NCBI RefSeq assembly: GCF_001422405.1
Contig: NZ_LMMV01000026.1
Span: forward strand, 66,166 to 130,165
DNA: 64,000 bases
Direction of reading: 5' to 3'
Source: Pseudorhodoferax sp. Leaf267
GTDB lineage: Bacteria > Pseudomonadota > Gammaproteobacteria > Burkholderiales > Burkholderiaceae_C
The notes under the pieces are model-generated. The model had not been told where the DNA came from. It worked only from the letters and a program-made list of their open reading frames with translations, and did not search any database. The position numbers and the translations under genes are program-made. This document shows positions 53,974 through 62,084 of this stretch, in pieces. Position 1 is the stretch's first letter. Every line of letters starts with the position of its first letter.

Positions 53974-54875
53974 CCCTGGCGCGTGCGCTGCCCGGCCCTG
54001 CCGTGCGCGACGGGGCGGCCACCGGCATCGCGTTGTTCCTGTGCGCGCTGGTGTTGTTCGCGGCCTACGACGCCTTCGCCAAGCAGATGGTGGCCCGCCA
54101 TGCGCCGGCCGTGGTCAACCTGGGCCGCTACACCGCCATCGGCGTGCTGGCCTTCGTGCTGCTGCTGCGCCACGGCGACCTGCGCCTGTGGCGCCAGCCG
54201 CACCAGAAGCTGCTCACCGCGCGCAGCGTGGCGCTGGCTGTCGTGGCCACCTGCTTCATGACGGCGCTGGTCACCATGCCGCTGGCCGAGGCCACGGCCA
54301 TCTACTTCACGGCGCCGCTGATCATGGTGGCGCTGTCGCCCTGGCTGCTGGGCGAGCGCGTGGGCCGCGCGCAATGGACGGCCGTGCTGCTGGGCTTCGC
54401 CGGCATGCTGTGCATCGTGCGGCCCGGCGGCAGCCTGCCGCTGGCGGGCACGCTGCTGATGGCGGTCTCGGCCGTCTGCTATGCGCTGTTCCAGGTGCTC
54501 ACGCGCCGGCTGTCCGGCCTGGTGCCGGCGCCCGTGCAGTTCGCCCACATGGCGCTGGCCTGCCTGATCGTCACCAACATCCCCGTGCTGTTCATGCCGC
54601 ACATCACCTTGCCGCCCTGGCCCGAGATGGCACTGCTGATCGCCGGCGGCGCCGTGAGCGGCAGCGCCCAGCTGCTGTTGCTGGCCGCGTTCCGCCGTGT
54701 CGGCGCGGCCACGCTGGCGCCGCTCAACTACGTGCAGCTGCTGCTGGCGGTGCTGATCAGCACGCTATGGTTCCAGCGCCCGCCCGATGCGATGGCATTG
54801 GCCGGCATGGCGCTGATCGCCGTGGCCGGCGTGTACCTGGCGCGTGCCCCGAGAGACAAAGGAAAGACACCATGA
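53970..54875 (+). CDS. EamA/DMT-superfamily transporter
   Basis: A 301-residue membrane protein with ten predicted helices in two EamA repeats (about 15-145 and 155-290). The motif AEATAIYFTAPLIMVALSPWLLGE (seen in parts, for example AEATAIYFTAPL) ends the first repeat, and LAPLNYVQLLLAVL the second. GTG start overlapping the previous stop (GTGA). It may export a pathway by-product or import substrate; direction is not predictable. It is tightly coupled to the GntR gene by ATGA. Confidence 0.9.
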   Translation: MTLARALPGPAVRDGAATGIALFLCALVLFAAYDAFAKQMVARHAPAVVNLGRYTAIGVLAFVLLLRHGDLRLWRQPHQKLLTARSVALAVVATCFMTALVTMPLAEATAIYFTAPLIMVALSPWLLGERVGRAQWTAVLLGFAGMLCIVRPGGSLPLAGTLLMAVSAVCYALFQVLTRRLSGLVPAPVQFAHMALACLIVTNIPVLFMPHITLPPWPEMALLIAGGAVSGSAQLLLLAAFRRVGAATLAPLNYVQLLLAVLISTLWFQRPPDAMALAGMALIAVAGVYLARAPRDKGKTP

Positions 54876-55561
54876 TCACCAGCCGCGCGGAAGCCGCGCC
54901 CGCCCCCGCCTTCTCCTCGATCCAGGTGCCCGACCTGGTCGGCGTGGTCGAGGCGCAGTTGCAGCAGGCCATCCTGGCGGGCCGCATCGCGCCGGGCGAG
55001 CGCATCGTCGAGGCCGAACTCGCGCGCCAGATGGGTGTGAGCCGCGCCCCCGTGCGCGAGGCCGCGCGCCGGCTCGAAAGCCTGGGCCTGCTGGTGTCGC
55101 GCCCGCGCCATGGCTTTGCCGTGCGCACGGTCTCGGCCAAGCAGGTGAACGACCTGTACGAGGTGCGCATCCAGCTCGAACTGCTGGGCGCCGCGCTGGC
55201 CTGCCAGCACGCCAGCGACGCCGAGCTGGCCGCGCTCGATGCGCGCGTGGACGATATGGTGGCGCGCGCCGAGACGCTGGCCACGGCCGAGCGCGTGGCG
55301 CTGGACCTGGACTTCCACCTGGCCATCAGCGCGCTGTCGGGCAACGACTACCTGCACCGCCTGTTCGACAACATGCAGACCGAGGTGCGCATGTTCCTCG
55401 CGCTCAGCGAGGACAGCTATGGCGACCTCAAGCTGCTGGCCGAGACCCACCGGCCGATCGCCCATGCCCTGGCGCGGCGCGACGTGGCCGCGGTGCAGCA
55501 CGCGCTGCGCTTTCATCTCGAAGACGCCAAGGCCCACGCCTGCGGCCTGTTCAAACCATGA
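54872..55561 (+). CDS. GntR-family regulator with FCD domain
   Basis: A 229-residue regulator. The winged helix-turn-helix is about 20-90 (VVEAQLQQAILAGRIAPGER; MGVSRAPVREAARRLESLG). The all-helical FCD domain has metal/ligand residues such as the Asp in DLDFHLAISALSGN and His in ETHRPIAHAL. It lies inside the catabolic cluster, overlapping genes on both sides by 4 bases, and is the likely local repressor. The palindrome at 44348-44359 is a candidate target. Confidence 0.92.
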   Translation: MITSRAEAAPAPAFSSIQVPDLVGVVEAQLQQAILAGRIAPGERIVEAELARQMGVSRAPVREAARRLESLGLLVSRPRHGFAVRTVSAKQVNDLYEVRIQLELLGAALACQHASDAELAALDARVDDMVARAETLATAERVALDLDFHLAISALSGNDYLHRLFDNMQTEVRMFLALSEDSYGDLKLLAETHRPIAHALARRDVAAVQHALRFHLEDAKAHACGLFKP

Positions 55562-56253
55562 CCCCTGTCGCCAAGGTCGCCATGGTCAGCGGCGGTAACC
55601 GCGGCATCGGCCTGGCAATAGCTCGCGAACTGCTGGCGCACGGCTGGCGCGTGAGCCTGGGCGCGCGCAGCGGCGCGGTGGACATCGCCGACGGGCGGCT
55701 GCGCGTCTACCGCTTCGACGCCGAAGACAAACAGAGCGAGACCGACTGGGTGGCCGGCACCGTGCGCGACTTCGGCGGCATCGACGCGCTGGTGCACAAC
55801 GCCGGCACGCTCAGCACGCGCTCGGTCATCGAGGCGGACGACGACGAGGTCGACCGCCTGCTGGAAGTCAACGTGAAGTCGCCGCTGCGCCTCACGCGCA
55901 AGGCCTGGCCGCATCTGCTGGCGGCGCGCGAAGGCAAGGTGCTGGTCATGGCCTCGCTCGCAGCCAAGCGCGTGCGCACGGCCGACGCCTCGCTCTATGC
56001 GCTGAGCAAGGCCGCCGTGCTGTCGCTGGCGCACGGCATCCGCCACTGCGGGGCCGAGGCGCGCGTGCGCTGCACGGCGCTGTGCCCCGGCTTCGTGGCC
56101 ACCGACATGGCGGCCTGGCTGCCCGAGGAGCAGCGCCGGCAGGCCACCCGGCCCGAGGACATCGCCCGCATCGCCCGCACCGTGCTCGAACTCCCCGCGT
56201 CGGCCAGCGTGGCCGAGATCCCCATCAGCTGGACCGTCGAACCTCAGTATTGA
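55558..56253 (+). CDS. Short-chain dehydrogenase/reductase
   Basis: A 231-residue SDR. The cofactor motif is VSGGNRGIGLAIA (classical TGxxxGxG type with Ser-Gly), NAG appears in LVHNAGTLST, and the active-site Y-x3-K is in SLYALSKAAV. The Ser is in VMASLAAKRV. It would oxidise or reduce an alcohol/aldehyde or keto intermediate of the pathway. It overlaps the GntR gene by 4 bases; the second HDAC-like gene follows after 10. Confidence 0.9.
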   Translation: MTPVAKVAMVSGGNRGIGLAIARELLAHGWRVSLGARSGAVDIADGRLRVYRFDAEDKQSETDWVAGTVRDFGGIDALVHNAGTLSTRSVIEADDDEVDRLLEVNVKSPLRLTRKAWPHLLAAREGKVLVMASLAAKRVRTADASLYALSKAAVLSLAHGIRHCGAEARVRCTALCPGFVATDMAAWLPEEQRRQATRPEDIARIARTVLELPASASVAEIPISWTVEPQY

Positions 56254-56263
56254 AAGCGCCCCC

Positions 56264-57292
56264 ATGAAAGTCATCTACAGCGACCAGCACGTCGGCCACG
56301 ACCCGCAGCAGTTCATCGTGCGCGGCCGCATGAAGCGCAGCAACGAGCAGCCCGAGCGCGGCACGCTGCTGCTGAACGCGGCGCGCGCCCAGGGCCACGA
56401 GATCGTCTCGCCCGAGGACCACGGCCCCGGCCCGCGCGCGGCCATCCACACGCCGCAGTACCTGCGCTTCCTGGAGACGGTGTGGGAGCGCTGGCAGCAG
56501 CTGGACGGCGCGTCCGAGGAGGTGATGCCCAACGTCCATCCCTTCCCCGGCCAGCCCTTCACCTACCCCGACAGCCTGGTCGGGCAGGCCGGCTACCACA
56601 TGGGCGACATGGCCTGCGCCATCGGCCGCCACACCTGGCATGCCGCGACCTGGTCGGCCCATGTCGCAACGCACGCGGCCCAGCTGGTGCTGGACGGCGA
56701 GCGCGCGGCCTACGCGCTGTGCCGCCCGCCCGGCCACCACGCCTATGCCGACCGCGCCAACGGCTTCACCTACCTGAACAACGCCGCCATCGCCGCCCAG
56801 CACCTGCGCCAGCGGCACGCGCGCGTGGCCATCCTGGACATCGACGTGCACCATGGCAATGGCACGCAGGGCATCTTCTGGCGCCGCAAGGACGTGCTGA
56901 CCATCTCGCTGCACGGCGACCCGCATTTCTGCACGCCCTTCTTCACGGGCCATGCGCACGAGATGGGCGAGGGCGAAGGCCTGGGCTACAACCTGAACCT
57001 GCCGCTGGCGCGCGGCACCGAGGACGAGGGCTTCCTCACCGCGTTGGCGACGGCGAACGCCACCATCCGCGCCTTCGCCCCCGGCGCGCTGGTCGTGGCC
57101 CTGGGCCTGGACGCACACGAGAACGACCCCTACCAGGCGCTGGCCGTCAGCACGCCGGGCTTTGCGCGCATCCTGGGCGAGATCGCGCGGCTGGGCCTGC
57201 CGACCGTGCTGGTGCAGGAGGGCGGCTACCTGTCGCAAGACCTGGGGCCGAACCTGGCCAGCGCGCTGGGCGGCTTCGAGAAGGCGGCCTGA
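56264..57292 (+). CDS. HDAC-like/acetylpolyamine amidohydrolase (copy 2)
   Basis: A 342-residue paralogue of the gene at 52936, clearly diverged from it. The catalytic set is complete: H158-H159 in RPPGHHAYAD, zinc ligands D194 and H196 in LDIDVHHGNGT, D283 in GLDAHENDP, and Y322 in QEGGYLSQ. These positions are almost the same as in Mycoplana acetylpolyamine amidohydrolase as I recall them. The first 60 residues and the loops differ from copy 1, suggesting a different acyl-amine preference. The kinase gene starts 2 bases later. Confidence 0.93.
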   Translation: MKVIYSDQHVGHDPQQFIVRGRMKRSNEQPERGTLLLNAARAQGHEIVSPEDHGPGPRAAIHTPQYLRFLETVWERWQQLDGASEEVMPNVHPFPGQPFTYPDSLVGQAGYHMGDMACAIGRHTWHAATWSAHVATHAAQLVLDGERAAYALCRPPGHHAYADRANGFTYLNNAAIAAQHLRQRHARVAILDIDVHHGNGTQGIFWRRKDVLTISLHGDPHFCTPFFTGHAHEMGEGEGLGYNLNLPLARGTEDEGFLTALATANATIRAFAPGALVVALGLDAHENDPYQALAVSTPGFARILGEIARLGLPTVLVQEGGYLSQDLGPNLASALGGFEKAA

Positions 57293-57294
57293 GC

Positions 57295-58386
57295 ATGGAC
57301 GACCTGGACGCCGCCATCCGCGCAGCCCTGCCCGAGGCGGCCGTGCTGACCGCGCCGCCCGCGCCCGTGGCCATCGACTGGGCAGCCGCAGCGCTGCAGC
57401 GCCTGTATGGCCTGACGGGCCGGCTCGAGCCGCTCACGGGCGAGCGCGACGCCAACTTCCTGCTGCAGCCTGCCGGTGGCGGCGCGCGCTGCATGCTCAA
57501 GCTCTCGCACCCCGACGAAGACCCGCTGGTCGCGGACTTCCAGACCCAGGCGCTGCTGCATGTCGCGCGCAGCGACGCCACGCTGCCCGTGCAGCGCCTG
57601 CTGCCCGACCGGCACGGCGCGCCCTCGGTGCAGATCGAGGATGCCGAGGGCCGCACGCGCGTGGCCCGCGTGTTCAGCTACCTCGAAGGCCTGCCCATGC
57701 CGCAGGCGCCGCGCTCGACCGCGCAGCGCCGCAGCGTGGCCCGCATGCTGGCGCGGCTCGACGGCGCGCTGGCCGGCCTGGAGCACCCGGCCGCCGCGCG
57801 CGAGCTGCCCTGGGACATCCAGCGCGCCGACCGCGTGCGCCCGCTGCTCGTGCACGTGGCCGACCCGGCGCGCCGCGCGCTGGCCGAGGCCGCGCTCGAC
57901 GGCTTCGCGCGGCGCACCAGGCCCATGCTCGCGGGGCTGCGCCGCCAGGCCATCCACAACGACTTCAACCTCTACAACCTGCTGGTCGACCCCGCCGAGC
58001 CGGCGTGCGTGGCCGGCATCCTGGACTTCGGCGACATGGTGCACGCACCGCTCGTGGACGACCTGGCCGTCGCCGCCTCCTACCACCTCGACGCGCAGGG
58101 CGACGCACTGGCCACCATCGCCCGCTTCGCAGCCGACTACCACGCGGTGGCGCCCTTGACGCAGGCCGAGACCTTCGCCCTGCTCGACCTGGTGCGCGCC
58201 CGCCTGGCGATGGTGGTCGCCATCAGCGGCTGGCGCGCCGCGCGCCAACCGGGCAATGCCGACTACCTGATGCGCAACAACGCCGTCTCCTGGGCGCGGC
58301 TGCAGGCCTGCGCCGCCCTCACGCCCGAGCAGGTGCAGGACGCCATCCACGCCGCCTGCCGCACACCGGAGCCCCTCGATGCCTGA
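57295..58386 (+). CDS. Phosphotransferase, hydroxylysine-kinase/APH-like
   Basis: A 363-residue kinase of the aminoglycoside phosphotransferase superfamily. The catalytic loop is H221-N-D223-F-N in AIHNDFNLYNLLVD and the metal Asp is D244 in GILDFGDMVHAP. The N-lobe Lys is in CMLKLSHPDE. The DFGDMVHAPLVDDLAVA stretch is typical of hydroxylysine-kinase-like proteins that pair with AGXT2L phospholyases. It overlaps such a phospholyase-like gene by 8 bases, so it likely phosphorylates an amino alcohol rather than an antibiotic. Confidence 0.87.
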   Translation: MDDLDAAIRAALPEAAVLTAPPAPVAIDWAAAALQRLYGLTGRLEPLTGERDANFLLQPAGGGARCMLKLSHPDEDPLVADFQTQALLHVARSDATLPVQRLLPDRHGAPSVQIEDAEGRTRVARVFSYLEGLPMPQAPRSTAQRRSVARMLARLDGALAGLEHPAAARELPWDIQRADRVRPLLVHVADPARRALAEAALDGFARRTRPMLAGLRRQAIHNDFNLYNLLVDPAEPACVAGILDFGDMVHAPLVDDLAVAASYHLDAQGDALATIARFAADYHAVAPLTQAETFALLDLVRARLAMVVAISGWRAARQPGNADYLMRNNAVSWARLQACAALTPEQVQDAIHAACRTPEPLDA

Positions 58387-59647
58387 CACCGCCGACCTCC
58401 TGGCCCGCCGCGCCCGCCTGCTGGGCCCGGCCTACCGGCTGTTCTACGACGAGCCCTTCCACCCCGTGCGCGGCGAGGGCGTGTGGCTCTTCGACGCAGC
58501 CGGCACGCCCTGGCTGGACGCCTACAACAACGTGGTGCCGCTGGGCCATGCCCGGCCCGAGGTGGTCCAGGCCATTGCGCGCCAGGCGGCCGTGCTCAAC
58601 ACGCACACGCGCTATCTGCACGACGGCATCCTCGACTACGCCGAGCGGCTGCTGGCCACCATGCCGGCCGCGCTCGGCCATGCCACCTTCACCTGCACGG
58701 GCAGCGAGGCCAACGACCTGGCCATGCGCATCGCCACCGCGCACACGGGCGGCACCGGCCTCATCGTCACGCGCTTCGCCTACCACGGCGTGACCGCGGC
58801 CATCGCCTGCGCCTCGCCCTCGCTCGGGCAGTTCGTGCGCATCGGCGAGCACGTGCGCCTGGTGGACGCGCCCGCGGGCGGCGATGCCGAGGCCGGCCGC
58901 CGCTTCGCCGACGGCGTGCGCGCAGCCATCGCCGACCTGCAGGCCCATGGCCTGCAGCCCGCCGCGCTGCTGGTCGATACCGTGTTCTCCAGCGACGGCA
59001 TCTTCACCGGCCCGGCCGGCTTGCTGGGCGAGGCTGTGGACGCCATCCGCGCGGCCGGGGGCGTGTTCATCGCCGACGAGGTGCAGCCCGGCTTCGGCCG
59101 CACGGGCGAGGCCTTCTGGGGCTTTGCGCGCCATGGCGTGGTGCCCGACATCGTGACCCTGGGCAAGCCCATGGGCAACGGCCACCCGGTCGCCGGCCTG
59201 GCCGTGCGGCCCGAGGTGATGCAGGCCTTCGGCAAGGCGTGCCGCTACTTCAACACCTTCGGCGGCAACCCGGTCTCGATGGCGGCGGCCGCGGCCGTGC
59301 TCGACGTGATCCAGCAACACGACCTGCAGCGCAACGCCCTGCACGTGGGCGCCTACCTGCGCGAACGCCTGGCCGCGCTGGGCCAGCGCCACGCGCTGGT
59401 CGGCGAGGTGCGCGGGGCCGGCCTGTTCATCGGCGTGGAACTCGTCACCGACCGCGCGACGCGCGCGCCGGCCACGGCCCAGGCTGCCCAGGTGGTCAAC
59501 GGCCTGCGCCAGCGCCAGGTGCTGCTGAGCGCCACCGGCCCGCAGGCCCATGTGCTGAAGATCCGCCCGCCGCTGGTGTTCACGCGGGAACACGCCGACC
59601 TGCTGGTCGAGCGGCTGGACTCGGTGCTGGCCGGCCTGGCGGCGTGA
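58379..59647 (+). CDS. AGXT2L-like PLP enzyme (amino-alcohol phosphate phospholyase candidate)
   Basis: A 422-residue class III fold enzyme. The PLP Lys is K263 in LGKPMGNGHPVAG and the cofactor Asp D234 in IADEVQPGFGRTG. YNNVVPLGHARPEVV, LNTHTRYLHDGI and KPMGNGHP are features of the AGXT2L group, which degrades phosphoethanolamine or phosphohydroxylysine to an aldehyde, ammonia and phosphate. It is coupled to the kinase gene by an 8-base overlap, supporting a phosphorylate-then-eliminate route. It is the last gene of the cluster and convergent with dbpA. Confidence 0.88.
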   Translation: MPDTADLLARRARLLGPAYRLFYDEPFHPVRGEGVWLFDAAGTPWLDAYNNVVPLGHARPEVVQAIARQAAVLNTHTRYLHDGILDYAERLLATMPAALGHATFTCTGSEANDLAMRIATAHTGGTGLIVTRFAYHGVTAAIACASPSLGQFVRIGEHVRLVDAPAGGDAEAGRRFADGVRAAIADLQAHGLQPAALLVDTVFSSDGIFTGPAGLLGEAVDAIRAAGGVFIADEVQPGFGRTGEAFWGFARHGVVPDIVTLGKPMGNGHPVAGLAVRPEVMQAFGKACRYFNTFGGNPVSMAAAAAVLDVIQQHDLQRNALHVGAYLRERLAALGQRHALVGEVRGAGLFIGVELVTDRATRAPATAQAAQVVNGLRQRQVLLSATGPQAHVLKIRPPLVFTREHADLLVERLDSVLAGLAA

Positions 59648-59650
59648 GCT

Positions 59651-61051
59651 TCAGTCTTCGAGCAGCCGCACCTTCACGCTCTTGCCCTTGATGCGCCCGG
59701 CGTTGAGCCGGCGCACGGCGTCGTGGGCCAGCTGGCGCTGCACCGCCACGTAGGTGGAGAACTCGTTCACATCGATCTTGCCGATCTGCTCGCGCGTGAA
59801 GCCGGCCTCGCCGGTCAGCGCGCCCAGCACGTCGCCGGCGCGGATCTTCTCCTTGCGGCCACCCAGGATCTGCAGCGTGGCCATCGGGGGCAGGGCGGGC
59901 GGCTGGCCGTCGTCCGTCAAGGCATCGAGCTTGTCCCATTTCGTCGGCTGGCCTTGCAGCAGCTCGATGCGGCCCACGCGGCCCATCTCGTCCATGCTGG
60001 CCAGGTTCAGGGCCAGGCCCTTCTCGCCGGCGCGGCCGGTGCGGCCGATGCGGTGCACGTGGACCTCGGGGTCGGGCGTCACCTCGACTGTGACCACGGC
60101 CGCCAGGCGCGCGATGTCCAGCCCGCGTGCGGCCACGTCTGTTGCCACCAGCACGGTGGCGCTGCGGTTGGCAAAGCGCACCAGCACCTGGTCGCGCTCG
60201 ACCTGCTCGAGCTCGCCGTACAGCGCCAGTGCGGCGAAGCCGTGGCCCCGCAGCACGGCCAGGAGGTCGCGGCACTGCTGCTTGGTGTTGCAAAAGGCCA
60301 GCGCGCTGTCGGGCTTGTGGTGGCGCAAGAGGCGCACCACGGCGTCCAGCCGGTCGTCCTCCTTCACCTCGTACCACTGCTGTGTGATGTGGCGCAGGTC
60401 CTGTTTGGCCTCGATCTTGATGGTCAGCGGGTTGCGCAGGAACTGCTTGGACAACTGCGCGATGCCCTCGGGATACGTGGCCGAGAACAGCAGTGTCTGG
60501 CGGTCGGCCGGGCATTGCCTGGCCACCTTCACGATGTCGTCGTTGAAGCCCATGTCCAGCATGCGGTCGGCCTCGTCGAGCACCAGCGTGCGCAGGCCTT
60601 CGAGCTGCAAATGGCCGCGGTCCAGGTGGTCCATGATGCGGCCCGGCGTGCCGACCACGATGTGGGCGCCGTGTTCCAGGCTGGCGGTCTGGTTGCGCAG
60701 CGGCACGCCGCCGCACAGGGTCACGGTCTTGATGTTGTCCTGCGCACGGGCCAGGCGGCGCAGCTCGGTCGTGACCTGGTCGGCCAGCTCGCGCGTGGGG
60801 CACAGCACCATGGCCTGCACGCCGAAGAAGCGCGGGTTGAGCCGGGCCAGCAGCGCCAGGCCGAAGGCGGCGGTCTTGCCGCTGCCGGTTTCGGCCTGGG
60901 CGATCAGGTCGCGGCCCTCCAGCGCGGGGGGCAGGCTGGCCGCCTGGATGGGCGTCATGCGCTCGTAGCCCAGCTGGGCCAGGTTGTGCAGGTCGGCGGG
61001 GGACAGGGGCAACCGCGCGAAGTCGGTGTCCGAAGGATTGGATGCAGGCAT
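59651..61051 (-). CDS. dbpA: ATP-dependent RNA helicase DbpA
   Basis: A 466-residue DEAD-box helicase. Motifs: AETGSGKT (Walker A), PTRELA, VLDEADRMLD (DEAD), SAT, and the helicase C motif HRIGRTGRAG. The C-terminal RNA-binding domain (about 395-466) is of the DbpA type, which binds hairpin 92 of 23S rRNA to aid 50S assembly. The ATG at 61051 gives the family-typical short N-terminus (LPLSPADLHNLAQLGYERMT). The stop is 4 bases from that of the phospholyase-like gene. Confidence 0.93.
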   Translation of the reverse strand: MPASNPSDTDFARLPLSPADLHNLAQLGYERMTPIQAASLPPALEGRDLIAQAETGSGKTAAFGLALLARLNPRFFGVQAMVLCPTRELADQVTTELRRLARAQDNIKTVTLCGGVPLRNQTASLEHGAHIVVGTPGRIMDHLDRGHLQLEGLRTLVLDEADRMLDMGFNDDIVKVARQCPADRQTLLFSATYPEGIAQLSKQFLRNPLTIKIEAKQDLRHITQQWYEVKEDDRLDAVVRLLRHHKPDSALAFCNTKQQCRDLLAVLRGHGFAALALYGELEQVERDQVLVRFANRSATVLVATDVAARGLDIARLAAVVTVEVTPDPEVHVHRIGRTGRAGEKGLALNLASMDEMGRVGRIELLQGQPTKWDKLDALTDDGQPPALPPMATLQILGGRKEKIRAGDVLGALTGEAGFTREQIGKIDVNEFSTYVAVQRQLAHDAVRRLNAGRIKGKSVKVRLLED

Positions 61052-61188
61052 GTGGCGATTGTCGGGGTCTGCCCCGCTGAACAGCGCGCACATTGCGGCG
61101 CAGAATCGCGAACTGGACGCGATGGCCGCCGTTGCGCGGCTTTTGCAGGCAGCAAGCCCTTGCAAGATGCTCCCCGAAAGGACACCGC

Positions 61189-61560
61189 ATGGATCTCCAG
61201 TACCAGTTGAAGGCCGGCAGCTACTACCTGTACGACATGGGCACGCCAGCCAGCCAGCTCACCGGTGAACACCAGCTCAAGCTGAAGACCGACACCGTGG
61301 CGCTGGCCTTCGACGCCAGCACCGGCCACCTGCACCAGCACGGCAACCCGGCGCGCATCCACTCCTGGGCCATGGGTGCGCGGCGCCGGCTGCGGGCCGC
61401 CGGCGCGCAGGAGAGCGCCAACGACATCGTGGTCGTCTCCGGCCCGCTGCCGGTGGACGAGATCAACAAGTGCCTGTCCGTGCGCGGCTACTGCCGGCGC
61501 ATGTTCGCGCGACTGGACAGCCTGCCGCACGGCAAGTTCGGCGCCCCGGCGCGCGGCTGA
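61189..61560 (+). CDS. Hypothetical protein, 123 residues
   Basis: An unrecognised small soluble protein with no signal peptide or membrane helix. It begins MDLQYQLKAGSYYLYDMGTP and has a basic C-terminal third with Cys in EINKCLSVRGYCRRMFARL. A GAAAGGA site lies before the ATG. It is divergent from dbpA with a 137-base gap. Codon use matches its neighbours and the frame is well kept, so it is probably real. No function is proposed. Confidence 0.7.
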   Translation: MDLQYQLKAGSYYLYDMGTPASQLTGEHQLKLKTDTVALAFDASTGHLHQHGNPARIHSWAMGARRRLRAAGAQESANDIVVVSGPLPVDEINKCLSVRGYCRRMFARLDSLPHGKFGAPARG

Positions 61561-61621
61561 CAGGGCCGCGCAAGGCCCGCCGGCACAGGGGTTTGCGGCC
61601 CGCACCTAGAATCGCGCCCTT

Positions 61622-61972
61622 ATGCGTTCCCGGGCCCTTGCCTTCTTCCTTGCCATCGTGATGGCCTGGATGGGCTTCGCGGCACAGACCGAGGCCGCCT
61701 CCCTCACCTCGGAAAGCCTGGCCGAACACGTGCTCGCCGCACAGGCCGGCACTGCGCTGGCAGACGCACGCGCCAGCGCCGGCGGCTCGCTGGACGACCA
61801 CCACCTCGACGACCTCCCGATCCAGCTGCTGGCCGACCTGGTCGGCCTGTTGTGCCAGCCCGGCGCCACCGGCGCGGCCGGCCTGCCGATCCGGCCCGAC
61901 GTGCCGCTGGCCCAGGCCGGGCCGCCGCCCTATCTGGACGGGCTGCGCCGCCCTCCCATCCTGGGCGCCTGA
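61622..61972 (+). CDS. Hypothetical secreted protein, 116 residues
   Basis: An N-terminal signal peptide (MRSRALAFFLAIVMAWMGFA, cleaving near TEAAS) is followed by an Ala/Asp-rich region with a DDHHLDDLP segment and a Pro-rich C-terminus (RPPILGA). No family is recognised. It lies 112 bases before the CBS-domain protein gene. A short stem (CCGCGC/GCGCGG, 61984-62000) follows it, too weak to call a terminator. Confidence 0.6.
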   Translation: MRSRALAFFLAIVMAWMGFAAQTEAASLTSESLAEHVLAAQAGTALADARASAGGSLDDHHLDDLPIQLLADLVGLLCQPGATGAAGLPIRPDVPLAQAGPPPYLDGLRRPPILGA

Positions 61973-62084
61973 GCCGCCCCCTGCCGCGCGCCCTGCGCGG
62001 GCCTTTGCGCCTTCCTTTCCCCTGCCATGGCGGCCGGGGCCGCTGCATGCAGCGCGACCTTCTTTTCTTTCCTTCGGGTGTTCT

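Noticed and set aside
57295-58386. Aminoglycoside-resistance phosphotransferase
   Set aside because: The superfamily motif is shared, but operon position and coupling to a PLP enzyme favour a catabolic amino-alcohol kinase.
61984-62005. Terminator after the secreted hypothetical gene
   Set aside because: Only a 6-bp stem with a 5-base loop and no real T tract.
61973-62084. Metal-sensing riboswitch before the CNNM/CBS protein gene
   Set aside because: I could not match the leader to the known Mg or Mn riboswitch consensus. Only 112 bases are available, and an Infernal search would be needed.
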